Shown: positions 21,871 through 29,576 of the stretch, piece by piece
How positions within the stretch are numbered: position 1 is the stretch's first letter
Layout: every line of letters starts with the position of its first letter
Source of the DNA: Schoenoplectus triqueter
Taxonomy: Eukaryota > Streptophyta > Magnoliopsida > Poales > Cyperaceae
Direction of reading: 5' to 3'
DNA length: 29,576 nucleotides
Assembly (NCBI GenBank): GCA_964058805.1
Contig: CAXKVV010001353.1
Location: 1 to 29,576, forward strand
Notes under the pieces: model-generated
Seen by the model: the letters and a program-made list of their open reading frames with translations, nothing else
The model's database searches: none
What the model was told of the DNA's origin: nothing
Made by a program: the position numbers and the translations under genes

Positions 21871-22366
21871 ATCTCAAATGCTCAAACTATCTTTGATATT
21901 ACCTTAGGGGGTGGAAGACCTCCCAATGCAGGTAGAGGCAGATATGTTGGGATTTTATCGGTGTAACTAGTGTATAAATTCAAAATTTTTCATCTAAAAC
22001 ACCAAAAAAATCTTGTATGTGATTTAAACTGAACCAAACATAAGTTATAAATAAGATTAATATACCTTTGATACGTGTTTGAGTCACCGAAAGGGCAGAA
22101 AACGATCGGGAGACGCGCACGACACCAAGATATCAACCGAGAACTCCTCCAACGGTATCCACCAAGAACAGCCCACAAACGCCTTCTCAACCTCTTTTTA
22201 GGGCAATTGAGAGTGCTCTCCTTGATCCTCTGGTCTTTCTCAATGAATTCGAACACTTAGAGATGGTGGAAAGGGTTCTCAACACATGAGAAAATTAAAA
22301 CTGGTGCAGCAGAAATTTAGCAGAATTTTGGGTCGGTTAGGGATAAAAAATCTTGATTTTCTTGAC

Positions 22367-22374
22367 TATATATA
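22367..22374 (-). promoter_or_regulatory. probable TATA box of the copia LTR
   Basis: The TATATATA stretch lies about 410 bp from the LTR's 3' end on the minus strand, a plausible U3/R position. The assignment rests only on position and sequence. Confidence 0.35.
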
Positions 22375-22596
22375 TTACCTTTTTAAATAAAATCTTCCAC
22401 CAATAGTTGACCACGTTATGTTCAAAGTTGACTATTTTTGGAGCAAGATAACCTCCCGAACCGACTAAAAAATCGAACCGTGCGCAGAGCCGCACTGTGC
22501 AGAAAACTACCCAGAATTCACTGTGCCCAGGGCCGTACGAAGTCCGTTTGTGTCCCGAAAACACTCCCCGAGACCTACTTTTGACTCATTTTGACC

Positions 22597-22653
22597 TATC
22601 TATCAAACTCTTTGATAGATATACTTAATTAATCATGTATAATGATTAATTAA
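22597..22653. repeat. two adjacent perfect hairpins in the copia LTR
   Basis: The first (22597-22621) has an 11-bp perfect stem, TATCTATCAAA against TTTGATAGATA, with a 3-base loop. The second (22625-22653) has a 12-bp perfect stem, TTAATTAATCAT against ATGATTAATTAA, with a 5-base loop. Only three bases separate them. Confidence 0.85.
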
Positions 22654-23634
22654 CTCATGTTAATTCTAGAGACCTAATACCAAAATGATCAAGAAATATT
22701 TTTAGGCTTTGTTCTTATACGGTGTGACCCTTTGGAATCTGTATACACTTAGCAATGAGATTAAAAAATTTTTAATCATCATAAATCACAAGCGGCACCT
22801 AGCAATGTGCATTGTGACCCCTAAACAATACAGATATAATGTATGCTATAAATATCTTGGTCATGAACGACGACAATCGCTTCGAGCTCATTCCATGTCA
22901 CATGATATCCAGAACGATGTAAAATAGGAATGCGTCATTCTTGCACTACATTATTTATCTAGAGGCACCCAATTTGAATACCATCGCTCACGTCAATAAA
23001 TGAGAGGGACATCGGTATTCTTGATTCATACTTCTTCTTCATACAAAAGATGTACATCGAGATAGAATATGTATGGCTGCCAGTTACAGACAACGTTGGA
23101 TAATATCCACAAATGCAAATCATTTGTATGAGAAGAACACTCATCTCATATCTAAGAATTAGCAAACAAATAAAATACTAATGATACAAACACAATCCTT
23201 ATAGTATTTTATTACATGTCAAGTCCAATAACATGTCCAACACGTTATTTGTGTAATTGAGCCGATAACACTTATCATATGATTTATGAAACACAATCAT
23301 CACTCAACTTACACACTAATTTTAGTTAATTATTATTCCTAGGTAATTAACAGATTAGGGACATTTTAGAGTTATTATTAATTAATGTATATATTTCATA
23401 ATTGAGTCCAACTCAATATACAAATAATAAACAATTCAAGGAACAAATGATATATCATAAATAGTCATCCTAATACATAATCTAAGTATAATCATCACAT
23501 GATTGGCTGTAGATCACTCTAACACTAACAATCTCTCACTTGAACTAGAGCCAATCTCATACACATCAACATGTATAAAAAAATATCTAACCAAATAGTA
23601 GCCTCGAGTACATCACATGTACATGACTCAAATC

Positions 23635-24190
23635 TCACTGCCAATCCCGCATAAATCGGATGCCCATACCTGATGTATGCATCGTATGCTTGGCTTGAGA
23701 TAGAGACTTTGTTAGCGGATCGGTCGTGTTCGCCTCCGTATCTACTTTGCAAACCTTGACATCATCTCTTTCAATAATCTCACGAATAAGGTGATATCTT
23801 CGTAGAACATGCTTTGATTTCTGATGCGATCGAGGTTCCTTTGCTTGGGCAATAGCTCCATTATTGTCACAATAGAGCTCCAGTGGTCCTGAAGCACTAG
23901 GGACCACTCCCAGCTCAGTCATGTACTTCTTGATCCACACACCTTCCTTCGCTGCCTCCGATGCGGCTATGTATTCAGCCTCGATATTTGAGTCTGCTGT
24001 AATCTCCTATTTGAAACTCTTCCAACTCACAACACCACCATTGAGCACGGACACAAATCCTGATTGTGATCTCAGATCACTGTGATCGGTCTAAAAACTA
24101 GCATCGGTGTAACCCCTTACAACGAGCTCAGTTTCACCTCCATAAATAAGAAACATATCCTTAGTCTTTCTCAAGTATTTTAGGATAGTG
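23635..24190 (-). pseudogene. Ty1/copia polyprotein, reverse-transcriptase end and RNase H, truncated
   Basis: The minus strand encodes the copia RT/RNase H junction and RNase H: TILKYLRKTKDMFLIYGG, VVRGYTDASF, then SQSGFVSVLNGGVVSWKSF, IEAEYIAASEAAKEGVWIKK, LYCDNNGAIAQAKEP and HQKSKHVLRRYHLIREIIER, ending with DPLTKSLSQAKHT. The motifs YTDASF, EAEY, CDN-AI and DPLTK are the RNase H signature of copia elements. Two TAG stops (at 24093-24091 and 24009-24007) replace glutamine codons. The N-terminal side is cut off abruptly at about 24190 by a GC-rich tandem repeat, so gag, protease, integrase and most of the RT are absent. Confidence 0.9.
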
Positions 24191-24557
24191 TGCGACCCTT
24201 TTTCGCGCGCCGCCGCACCGCCGCCGGGCGATGGGTTCTGCGGAAGAAGGACACGGAGATCCCTCCTAGATATGCATCCAAATCTTATATTCCCTGAGTT
24301 TATTTTGATAGTCCCACCGGGCGTGCCAGATCCTGTGCGACCCTTTTTCGCGCGCCGCCGCACCGCCGCCGGGCGATGGGTTCTGCGGAAGAAGGACACG
24401 GAGATCCCTCCTAGATATGCATCCAAATCTTATATTCCCTGAGTTTATTTTGATAGTCCCACTGGGCGTGCCAGATCCTGTGCGACCCTTTTTCGCGCGC
24501 CGCCGCACCGCCGCCGGGCGATGGGTTCTGCGGAAGAAGGACACGGAGATCCCTCCC
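24191..24557. repeat. GC-rich 145-bp tandem repeat, about 2.5 copies
   Basis: Units begin at 24191, 24336 and 24481, an exact 145-bp period with almost no divergence. Each unit opens TGCGACCCTTTTTCGCGCG, followed by a CCGCCG-rich stretch, then an AT-rich half. The third unit departs from the consensus after GGAGATCCCTCC at about 24557. The near identity implies recent expansion. The overlapping frames readable on both strands are a product of the high GC, not genes. Confidence 0.9.
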
Positions 24558-24795
24558 GAGCGTGCATCTGCTGGGTGTCGGCCGATTCTGCCATTTAGAA
24601 ATATTTGGATGCACATTCAGGGGGTTTTTAGTGATTGTGAGTTCTTGTAGATTCCGGTGGGCGCAAGCCCCCACCGTTAATTACCCTGGGCTACTAACCT
24701 CGAGGCACCTCTGGATCTTTGAAAGAGAGAAGCAAATAGTATAGTTAAAAGATGGTCAAGTGGTCGTCTAGGTTCATAAAAAGGGGTCCATGGAA
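24558..24795. other. flank of the tandem repeat with one strong hairpin
   Basis: A perfect 7-bp hairpin, CGGTGGG against CCCACCG with an 8-base loop, lies at 24655-24676. No gene is seen. The copia coding region does not resume here. Confidence 0.5.
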
Positions 24796-25445
24796 GACGA
24801 ACCTACAAACAGATCGGTTCAGTCTTTATTTAACCCTGTGGAAGACGAACCTACAAACAGATCGGTTCAATCTCTACTTAATTCTATGGAAGACAAACCT
24901 ACAAACAGATCGGTTTTGTCCTATGGAAGACGAACCTACAAACAGATCGGTTCAGTCTATGCCACCTCGAGATGTAACCTTACTACAGACCAGGTTAGTC
25001 TCTTCAGAGGGGCTTGAGGTGAGTCTACATACAGAACGACTCGACCTCCGTTGATCTAGAAGATAAACCTACTACAGAACGGTTCAATCTTAACTAGTCA
25101 ACAACCAATCACACAAAATACAACTCGAAGCGCTGAGCCGGTTGATCTTGAGGTTGGTGAATCAGGAGAAGGGTGGATATGGCCCACGTGTTTCTTCTCA
25201 CCGATCTTCTAGATCATGAATTCGAAGCACTAAGCCGATTCATAAACCTAGGAAACACAGTTACACACAATGTCAAACCTGAAGCGCTGGGCCAGTTCAA
25301 CATTGAGGCATGTGTTAGTGAAGGAACCTACCTACAGAACGGTTCACATTCACTGTTTTGTGGATGAATCTACTACAGAACGATTCAATCTCACAGTCTC
25401 GGGAAATGAGCCAGGAGACAAACTTATCGACGGATGAGTTCAGTC
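24796..25445. repeat. hairpin-repeat array with a conserved loop and covarying stems
   Basis: About ten units share the loop TAC-N-ACAGA-C (for example TACAAACAGATC or TACTACAGAAC) flanked by complementary arms. Clear units lie at 24796-24824, 24844-24872, 24892-24920, 24929-24957, 24971-25000, 25016-25048, 25062-25089, 25318-25353, 25360-25394 and 25417-25445. The inner stems are GAACC/GGTTC, AAACC/GGTTT, TAACC/GGTTA, GAGTC/GACTC and GAATC/GATTC. An outer stem follows after a one-base bulge on the 3' side (GAC/GTC, GAT/ATC or GGT/ACC). The first four units also share longer flanks with a period near 48 bp. I do not recognise the family. Confidence 0.8.
25121..25298. repeat. second hairpin type with GAAGCGCTGAGCC loop, three copies
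   Basis: Three units lie between hairpins of the first type. At 25121-25144 the arms are CAACT/GGTTG around CGAAGCGCTGAGCC. At 25216-25243 the arms are ATGAAT/ATTCAT around TCGAAGCACTAAGCCG. At 25276-25298 the loop is GAAGCGCTGGGC with weaker, bulged arms. The loops are similar while the arms differ but still pair in the first two. Confidence 0.6.
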
Positions 25446-25460
25446 TTGCTAGCTCAAATG

Positions 25461-26010
25461 GTCATGAATTACTTGTTCATGACACCGAGTCATTAAGATG
25501 TCGCTTCGCTCGGACATCGTAATGTTCTTCTTCTTCAAAGTCGACATATCTCTCCATGCTGATGTCGTAGCTTTGGTCATTCTTCAGCGAGCGTCGAGAT
25601 GTTCTTGTCTCGACTAATCATTCTACATGTTGCATTACTTGTGCAAAATTACTACATTGCCCTACATCCCTCGTGTGAGCGTATTCAGTCATGAGTTACT
25701 TGCTCATGGTAGTGAGTCATTAAGATGTCGCCTCTCTAGGACATCGTAATGTTCTTCTTCCTCAGAGTTGACATACATCTTCATGTTAATATCGCAGCTC
25801 TGGTTATTTTTCATCAAGCGTCAAGATGTTCTTGTCTCGACGTGTCTCCTCATGTTGCTATCAAAGCCTTAGTCATCTTACGTCAAGATGTTCTTGTCTC
25901 AATGTATCTTCTCATTTTGCTATCGAAGCCTTAGTCATCTTACGTCAAGATGTTCTTATCTTGACTAATTGTTCTAAAGGTTATATCATATGTGCAAACA
26001 TTCTCATGTG
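25461..26010. repeat. 227-bp direct repeat with internal 62-bp tandem repeats, built from hairpins
   Basis: Two modules start at 25461 and 25688. Equivalent landmarks are all 227 bp apart (25461/25688, 25497/25724, 25593/25820). Inside the second module a 62-bp unit occurs three times (25820, 25882, 25944). The landmarks are hairpins: GTCATGAA around TTACTTG (25461-25483), GATGTC/GACATC (25497-25518), CGACAT/ATGTCG (25542-25567), GTCGAGA/TCTCGAC around TGTTCTTG (25593-25614), and TTGCA/TGCAA around TTACTTG (25630-25646). Confidence 0.8.
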
Positions 26011-26109
26011 GCTCTACAATCCTTATGTGAGCTTATTTATTCATTTTTAAAATGCACAAAGTCTATTATATAATATTTTCCATTATTATCTCTATTAGAA
26101 AGATATATT

Positions 26110-26151
<42 letters not shown>

Positions 26152-27180
26152 TTTTTATTTCTTAAACTCTATTTATCTATGTAGAAAAATTACAAAAATA
26201 ATAGAAAAAGGGGTTAGCTAATAACTAGAATTTTATTTATATTTTTGGGATTTTTATGACAGCTAAAATAGTAGAATTTTTATTTTTATTATTTCTAAAC
26301 TCTATTTATTTTGTAGAAAATCACTTACAAAAATACTAGAAAATAAAATCAAAAGATGGATAGCTATATTATTTTTATTATTATATATTTTTATATATTT
26401 TTTTAAGATCTATAATAGCTAAAAAGAAATCATTACTAATATTCTATCTTATTTATTATACTATTCATTATATCTATTCTTATTATTTCTATTTATTATC
26501 TATAGAAAAGTATAAGATTTTTATTATTAGTTGAAAATAGTCATAAGAGATGAAATTCATTATGTTTTTATTACAACTATTATTTTTATTACATTTTATT
26601 CATCAAAAGTATATTATTATTATTTTTTTATTGTATATGTTTGTATAGAAATAAAAGAAATACAATTCATATTATAAAACTATATTATCATTCTTTATTA
26701 TAAAAGAAAATGTATTTTACTATTTATTATCATGGTAGTATATTTTTGTATATATTTTGTACTATTTATTATTCTTTTTACAGAAAATATCAATATAATA
26801 TCTATTACTATTGTTATTATTTATTTATCAAAGAATATAGCTAATCTCATTATTTATTATAGCATATTACTATCATCATTATTATTTCATGGAAAATCAC
26901 TTGAAAAATCACTAAGATATATCTAGTTATTATTTATGATTTTTATTTGTATTTTTGGAATTTTTATAGTATTTAAAATGACAAGTCAAAGCTAGGTCAA
27001 ATACATCAATATAGGTGATGTCATTTGCTTTTAAATTGTTTTACTATGATTATATTTTTTAAACTAAAATATTATTGTATAGAAAAATAGTATGAAAAAT
27101 AAGGAAATTTTAGAAACAAATTTGAGTTAATTTGGAGTTCAGGAACATTTTCAAATCATTTATTTATTATATAATCTTAA
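26011..27180. repeat. AT-rich degenerate repeats, retrotransposon-like
   Basis: Recurring words (AAACTCTATTTAT, GTAGAAAA-TTAC, ATTTTTGG-ATTTTTATG) return several times at irregular spacing of about 100-150 bp or more, as in the U3 part of some plant gypsy LTRs. A (TTA)n microsatellite lies at 26116-26150. No gene is supported. The longest frame is a low-complexity artefact. Confidence 0.4.
26116..26150. repeat. (TTA)n microsatellite
   Basis: A nearly pure TTA/ATT trinucleotide run preceded by a short ATTT run. Confidence 0.9.
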
Positions 27181-27203
27181 TATTCTGTTATTAACTTAAT
27201 GAT

Positions 27204-27325
27204 TGGGCTTACTATACTGGGCCGATTTTTATTATTTTTTTATTTGTTGTTATTAGGCCCAAATTAACTTCTTTTATTTTCTTCGAACTGGGCCGGCCCC
27301 TTCCACTTCAGTTCCGCTATTAATA
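27204..27325 (+). promoter_or_regulatory. cluster of TGGGCC/T elements and a TATA-like box
   Basis: TGGGCT or TGGGCC occurs at 27204, 27218 and 27289, with GGCCCA at 27256. In plants these site II elements cluster in promoters bound by TCP factors. The last lies in the palindrome GGGCCGGCCC, and a TATTAATA stretch follows at 27318-27325. What follows looks like an untranslated leader rather than a clear coding exon, so this may be an LTR promoter or a gene promoter. Confidence 0.35.
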
Positions 27326-28540
27326 TGAGTCGTTGGATCGTGCCAAGATTAGTGCAGAGTTATTATTCAAATGTTCAAACATGCTTGGACTGCTGGATTC
27401 AATTAAGATGCGCGTTTAATAGATCTACAGCCCAGATCTTTCCCTGTTTAAACTCTCCAAACTCTCGCCAGATCTCACTCGTTAAAGAATCTTCAAGATT
27501 GGTGAGTGCTTCAGTATTCGTGCTAAATGACCTTCTTAAGCTTCTGACTTATCTCATCGTCAAGATTCGTGCTAGGTGGTGGTTTCTGGTAGTCGGAGCT
27601 CTTCTCTTCCGATCAGACTACTGTGTTAACATCGTCTTAGTGTATAGAGTCTCTCTGTGAAGTCGGATTAGAGATCGGTACAGTGGTAAGTGCTATACGA
27701 TGATACCAGTCGAGGTGCATTAACCAAAATTGGTACCGAATTGAATTCTTTGCCAAATTCACTGTAATTAAACGCTGTTGTTGACAATTGCGAGTTCAAA
27801 GAGCATCGTCTAGATTGATTAATGTAATCTGAGGTGAGTAAAGACCCTCTCTTTCGTTCTTGACTGTGTTGGAGTGCCTCATTTCTTCATATCGTACGGT
27901 ACCAGTTGGTACCGGCTTCAATTAGTTCAAGTCATGATCTTTCATTAACTTTCTTCATTGAATTGACATCCCTCAGGCCTAAAGGCACGCCTAGATGTAG
28001 CTAGGGCCAGTGGCTCACTGAGTTGGATGAGAATTTCACTGAATTCAAGTTTCATCAGTTGGCGGCATACTGATTTCATCAGAATCATTATATTTATACA
28101 TGAATTACACGATTTCAATTATTTTCAGATGACCATAACGACTCAATTAAGGTAATTATGAAATAACCAGTCCCTATTCCTTAGTTATCAACTGATTAAA
28201 AGCAAGAAAATCAAATGATAAAGATAAGTTCTTTATGAAACTAGCATAGCAACAAATGAATTGAAGATTTTTGATATTTATAACTGATTCAGGCCTAAAG
28301 GCTCGCCAATTATCTTGTAATTGGGCCAGTGGCTCGCTGAATTCAGTCAATCGCCTTTGGTTATTGTTCTTTAAGAAAACAGTAAATGAACAAAGAGAAA
28401 ACAGATTAAAGAAGGAACAGTAAGAACAAAGAAATTCAACTGATTACTTGACAAGTATGATTTAGATGTTCAAGACTCAATTCCAGAAAGAAAAATGCAA
28501 ATAGGATATTAATTGAACTAATGAATATACTATCCCATAC
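27326..28540. other. leader-like, LTR-like sequence with repeated short motifs
   Basis: The sequence contains repeated GGTGAGT/GGTAAGT donor-like words (near 27501, 27685 and 27832), GGTACC palindromes (27898-27913), and two copies of a CAGGCCTAAAGGC...GGGCCAGTGGCTC block 316 bp apart (27974 and 28290). A 111-codon frame at 27325-27660 has no recognisable domain. The best reading is noncoding retrotransposon or transcript-leader sequence. Confidence 0.35.
27974..28340. repeat. duplicated CAGGCCTAAAGGC / GGGCCAGTGGCTC block
   Basis: The two copies (27974-28022 and 28290-28340) each have the same two short dyads, GCCTAAAGGC and GCCAGTGGC. The ends are CAGTGGCTCACTG in the first and CAGTGGCTCGCTG in the second. 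The sequences between and around them differ. Confidence 0.7.
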
Positions 28541-28746
28541 CTTTAGTTTGAAACAGTAATCCAAATTGTTTAAATCTCCTGTTTAATCTTGAAATCTCTC
28601 TCTCTCTTTAGAATAAATGGCCACTGGTGATTGTGAGTGAGTCTCTCTCTTCTCTATACTGATCAACTACTAATGAGAATATGTGAATATGTGTGTACTT
28701 CTGCTTGCTTTGCTAATGGGGGGGGGTTGATCATCTGTTGCTCCAG

Positions 28747-28757
28747 GGTTTATATAG
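28747..28757 (-). promoter_or_regulatory. possible TATA box
   Basis: TATATAAACCC on the minus strand, followed on that strand by a purine-rich leader. There is no gene product to confirm it, and it may belong to an LTR. Confidence 0.35.
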
Positions 28758-29431
28758 GCTCAATTACATCTCAATTGTGCTTCTTTATGCACCAATTGTG
28801 TTTTCTTGATCCCTCGGATCACTGACATGGCGCCATCCTAGCCCTCAATTCAATAGTTCAATGGTGTAGATTGATCTGAAATGTGCTTGTTGTGAGCAAA
28901 ATTGATGACTAGGATCGATGACCTGGCTCTGTGATTGTAGCTCAATTCTTCCCTGCACTCTCCTTTTCAAGAACCGAGTGAAATCAGCCTTTTTATCTCT
29001 TTCCGGTTCTGTACACCATCTTCATCATGGAAATTCATTAAAAGGGGAGTTAATCCGCGCCAATAACCGCCTCAACCGCATCGTGGGGTCCACACGATGC
29101 CTTCTCAACTGCCAATTCACCTTATCTTCACTTTAATTGGCCAATTTCATTTTCTACCCGATTCTCATTATCTCTCATGCGAGTGATACACAGTGGATCA
29201 AACTGGAAAATAATTGCTCTAACACGTTCTCCTATTCGAGAGCTTTCTATTGATATATCATTTGCAAATTTTTATAACCGATCAAGCCACTTTCCATTTC
29301 CAATTTAGTTTTCTGTTGAAGAAATCGAGTCAGAAAGGGAGAAGGCGCGGCAAGGAAGAAAGGAAGAGGGCTCTGCCCTGTGGGACCCAGCAGCAGTGAA
29401 AGAATAAGAGATGGGAAGTGACCGCTTTCGG

Positions 29432-29504
29432 GTGAACTCGGCGCACAGATTTGGGCCCCACACGTCAGGTTTAATGAGACACAGTAAAGGTGTGCCGAGT
29501 TCAC
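29432..29504. repeat. 15-bp inverted repeat around a GGGCCCC/ACGTC segment
   Basis: GTGAACTCGGCGCAC (29432-29446) faces GTGTGCCGAGTTCAC (29490-29504), 14 of 15 bases complementary, with a 43-bp spacer. The spacer contains GGGCCCCACACGTCAG, which resembles plant bZIP/TCP-type regulatory sequence. Confidence 0.7.
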
Positions 29505-29576
29505 ATGGACATTTACTCCTTTAAAAATCGCCTCCAGCGCCAAACTCGGTTCTATTATGCTTAGTGCCTCCAGATT

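Larger units (their letters stand above)
21955..23530 (-). mobile_element. Ty1/copia 3' LTR
   Basis: On the minus strand the block starts TGTTAGTGTTAGAGTG, directly after a purine tract AAGTGAGAGAT typical of a copia polypurine tract. It ends ATCCCAACA, giving TG...CA ends and about 1576 bp. It lies immediately downstream of the copia RNase H fossil. A TATATATA box at 22367-22374 suits the U3/R boundary, with about 400 bp of R-U5 beyond. No second LTR is in the window, so age and target duplication cannot be read. Confidence 0.65.
28541..29576. other. unassigned region with a minus-strand TATA box
   Basis: On the minus strand TATATAAACCC (28747-28757) has the context of a plant TATA box. It is followed by a leader-like segment with GAGAGA runs and a donor-like AAAGGTATGGG near 28540-28550. 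No coding exon is recognised downstream. The 98-codon minus-strand frame at 29247-29543 has no recognisable domain. A 15-bp inverted repeat lies at 29432-29504 and an 8-bp hairpin at 29078-29100. Confidence 0.35.

Noticed and set aside
24091..24650. Overlapping frames of 77-116 codons on both strands
   Set aside because: They come from the GC-rich 145-bp tandem repeat, recur with its period, and have no recognisable domain. GC-rich repeats often stay open by chance.
24752..25054. Repeat-containing 100- and 75-codon frames (repeated NLQTDRF or EPTNRSVQS)
   Set aside because: The periodic peptide is the result of the DNA repeats. Both frames are open over the same units with different peptides and no start context, so translation is unlikely.
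24796..25445. CRISPR-like array
   Set aside because: Repeats with variable neighbours look CRISPR-like at first sight, but the units are not identical, spacing is irregular after the fourth unit, and the host is a plant. The hairpin description fits better.
27325..27660. 111-codon frame following the TATA-like box
   Set aside because: No domain recognised, and the region looks like an untranslated leader. Not strong enough to call a gene.
29247..29543. 98-codon minus-strand frame
   Set aside because: No domain recognised, and it runs through an inverted repeat and regulatory-like sequence.

Overview
The window looks like plant nuclear DNA from a flowering plant. It is AT-rich, has one intron-containing gene, and is otherwise filled with decayed plant transposons (hAT, Ty1/copia, a LINE, foldback MITEs) and microsatellites. 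The remorin and the repeat style suggest a monocot, possibly a non-grass one, but I cannot pin the species down. No prokaryotic or organellar gene organisation is seen, and I found no tRNA or rRNA gene.

The only intact protein-coding gene I can support is a five-exon remorin (6009-8039, + strand, 202 residues). Remorins are plant-specific proteins of plasma-membrane nanodomains and plasmodesmata. All four introns are GT-AG and the C-terminal membrane anchor with its cysteine is present. The flanks from 1 to 5.9 kb and from 8.3 to 9.8 kb hold only AT-rich intergenic DNA, microsatellites and small transposon remnants.

From 9.8 kb to the end nearly everything identifiable is repeat-derived. A very long foldback element (9804-12910) carries an inserted solo-LTR-like block with about 18 copies of a 20-bp repeat ahead of a TATA box. 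A decayed hAT transposase lies at 13.8-14.2 kb, and a second decayed copy of the same family lies on the other strand at 20.9-21.4 kb. Foldback MITEs are packed end to end at 15.8-17.9 kb, separated by (CT)n/(TA)n tracts, and a 427-bp non-autonomous hAT with an intact 8-bp target duplication sits inside one of them. A LINE C-terminal fossil (21.4-21.9 kb, +) abuts a Ty1/copia 3' end (LTR plus RNase H, - strand, 21.96-24.19 kb). The copia coding region is cut off by a GC-rich 145-bp tandem repeat.

The most unusual stretch is 24.6-26.0 kb. It is a chain of short DNA hairpins that share conserved loop sequences while their stems change in a compensatory, base-pair-preserving way. It continues into 227-bp and 62-bp tandem repeats built the same way, and looser hairpin motifs occur at 27.9-28.4 kb. 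I cannot assign this to a described family by eye. It may be the noncoding or LTR part of a retrotransposon, but the covariation deserves checking. The last 2 kb hold LTR- or promoter-like sequence with a minus-strand TATA box and no gene I can support.
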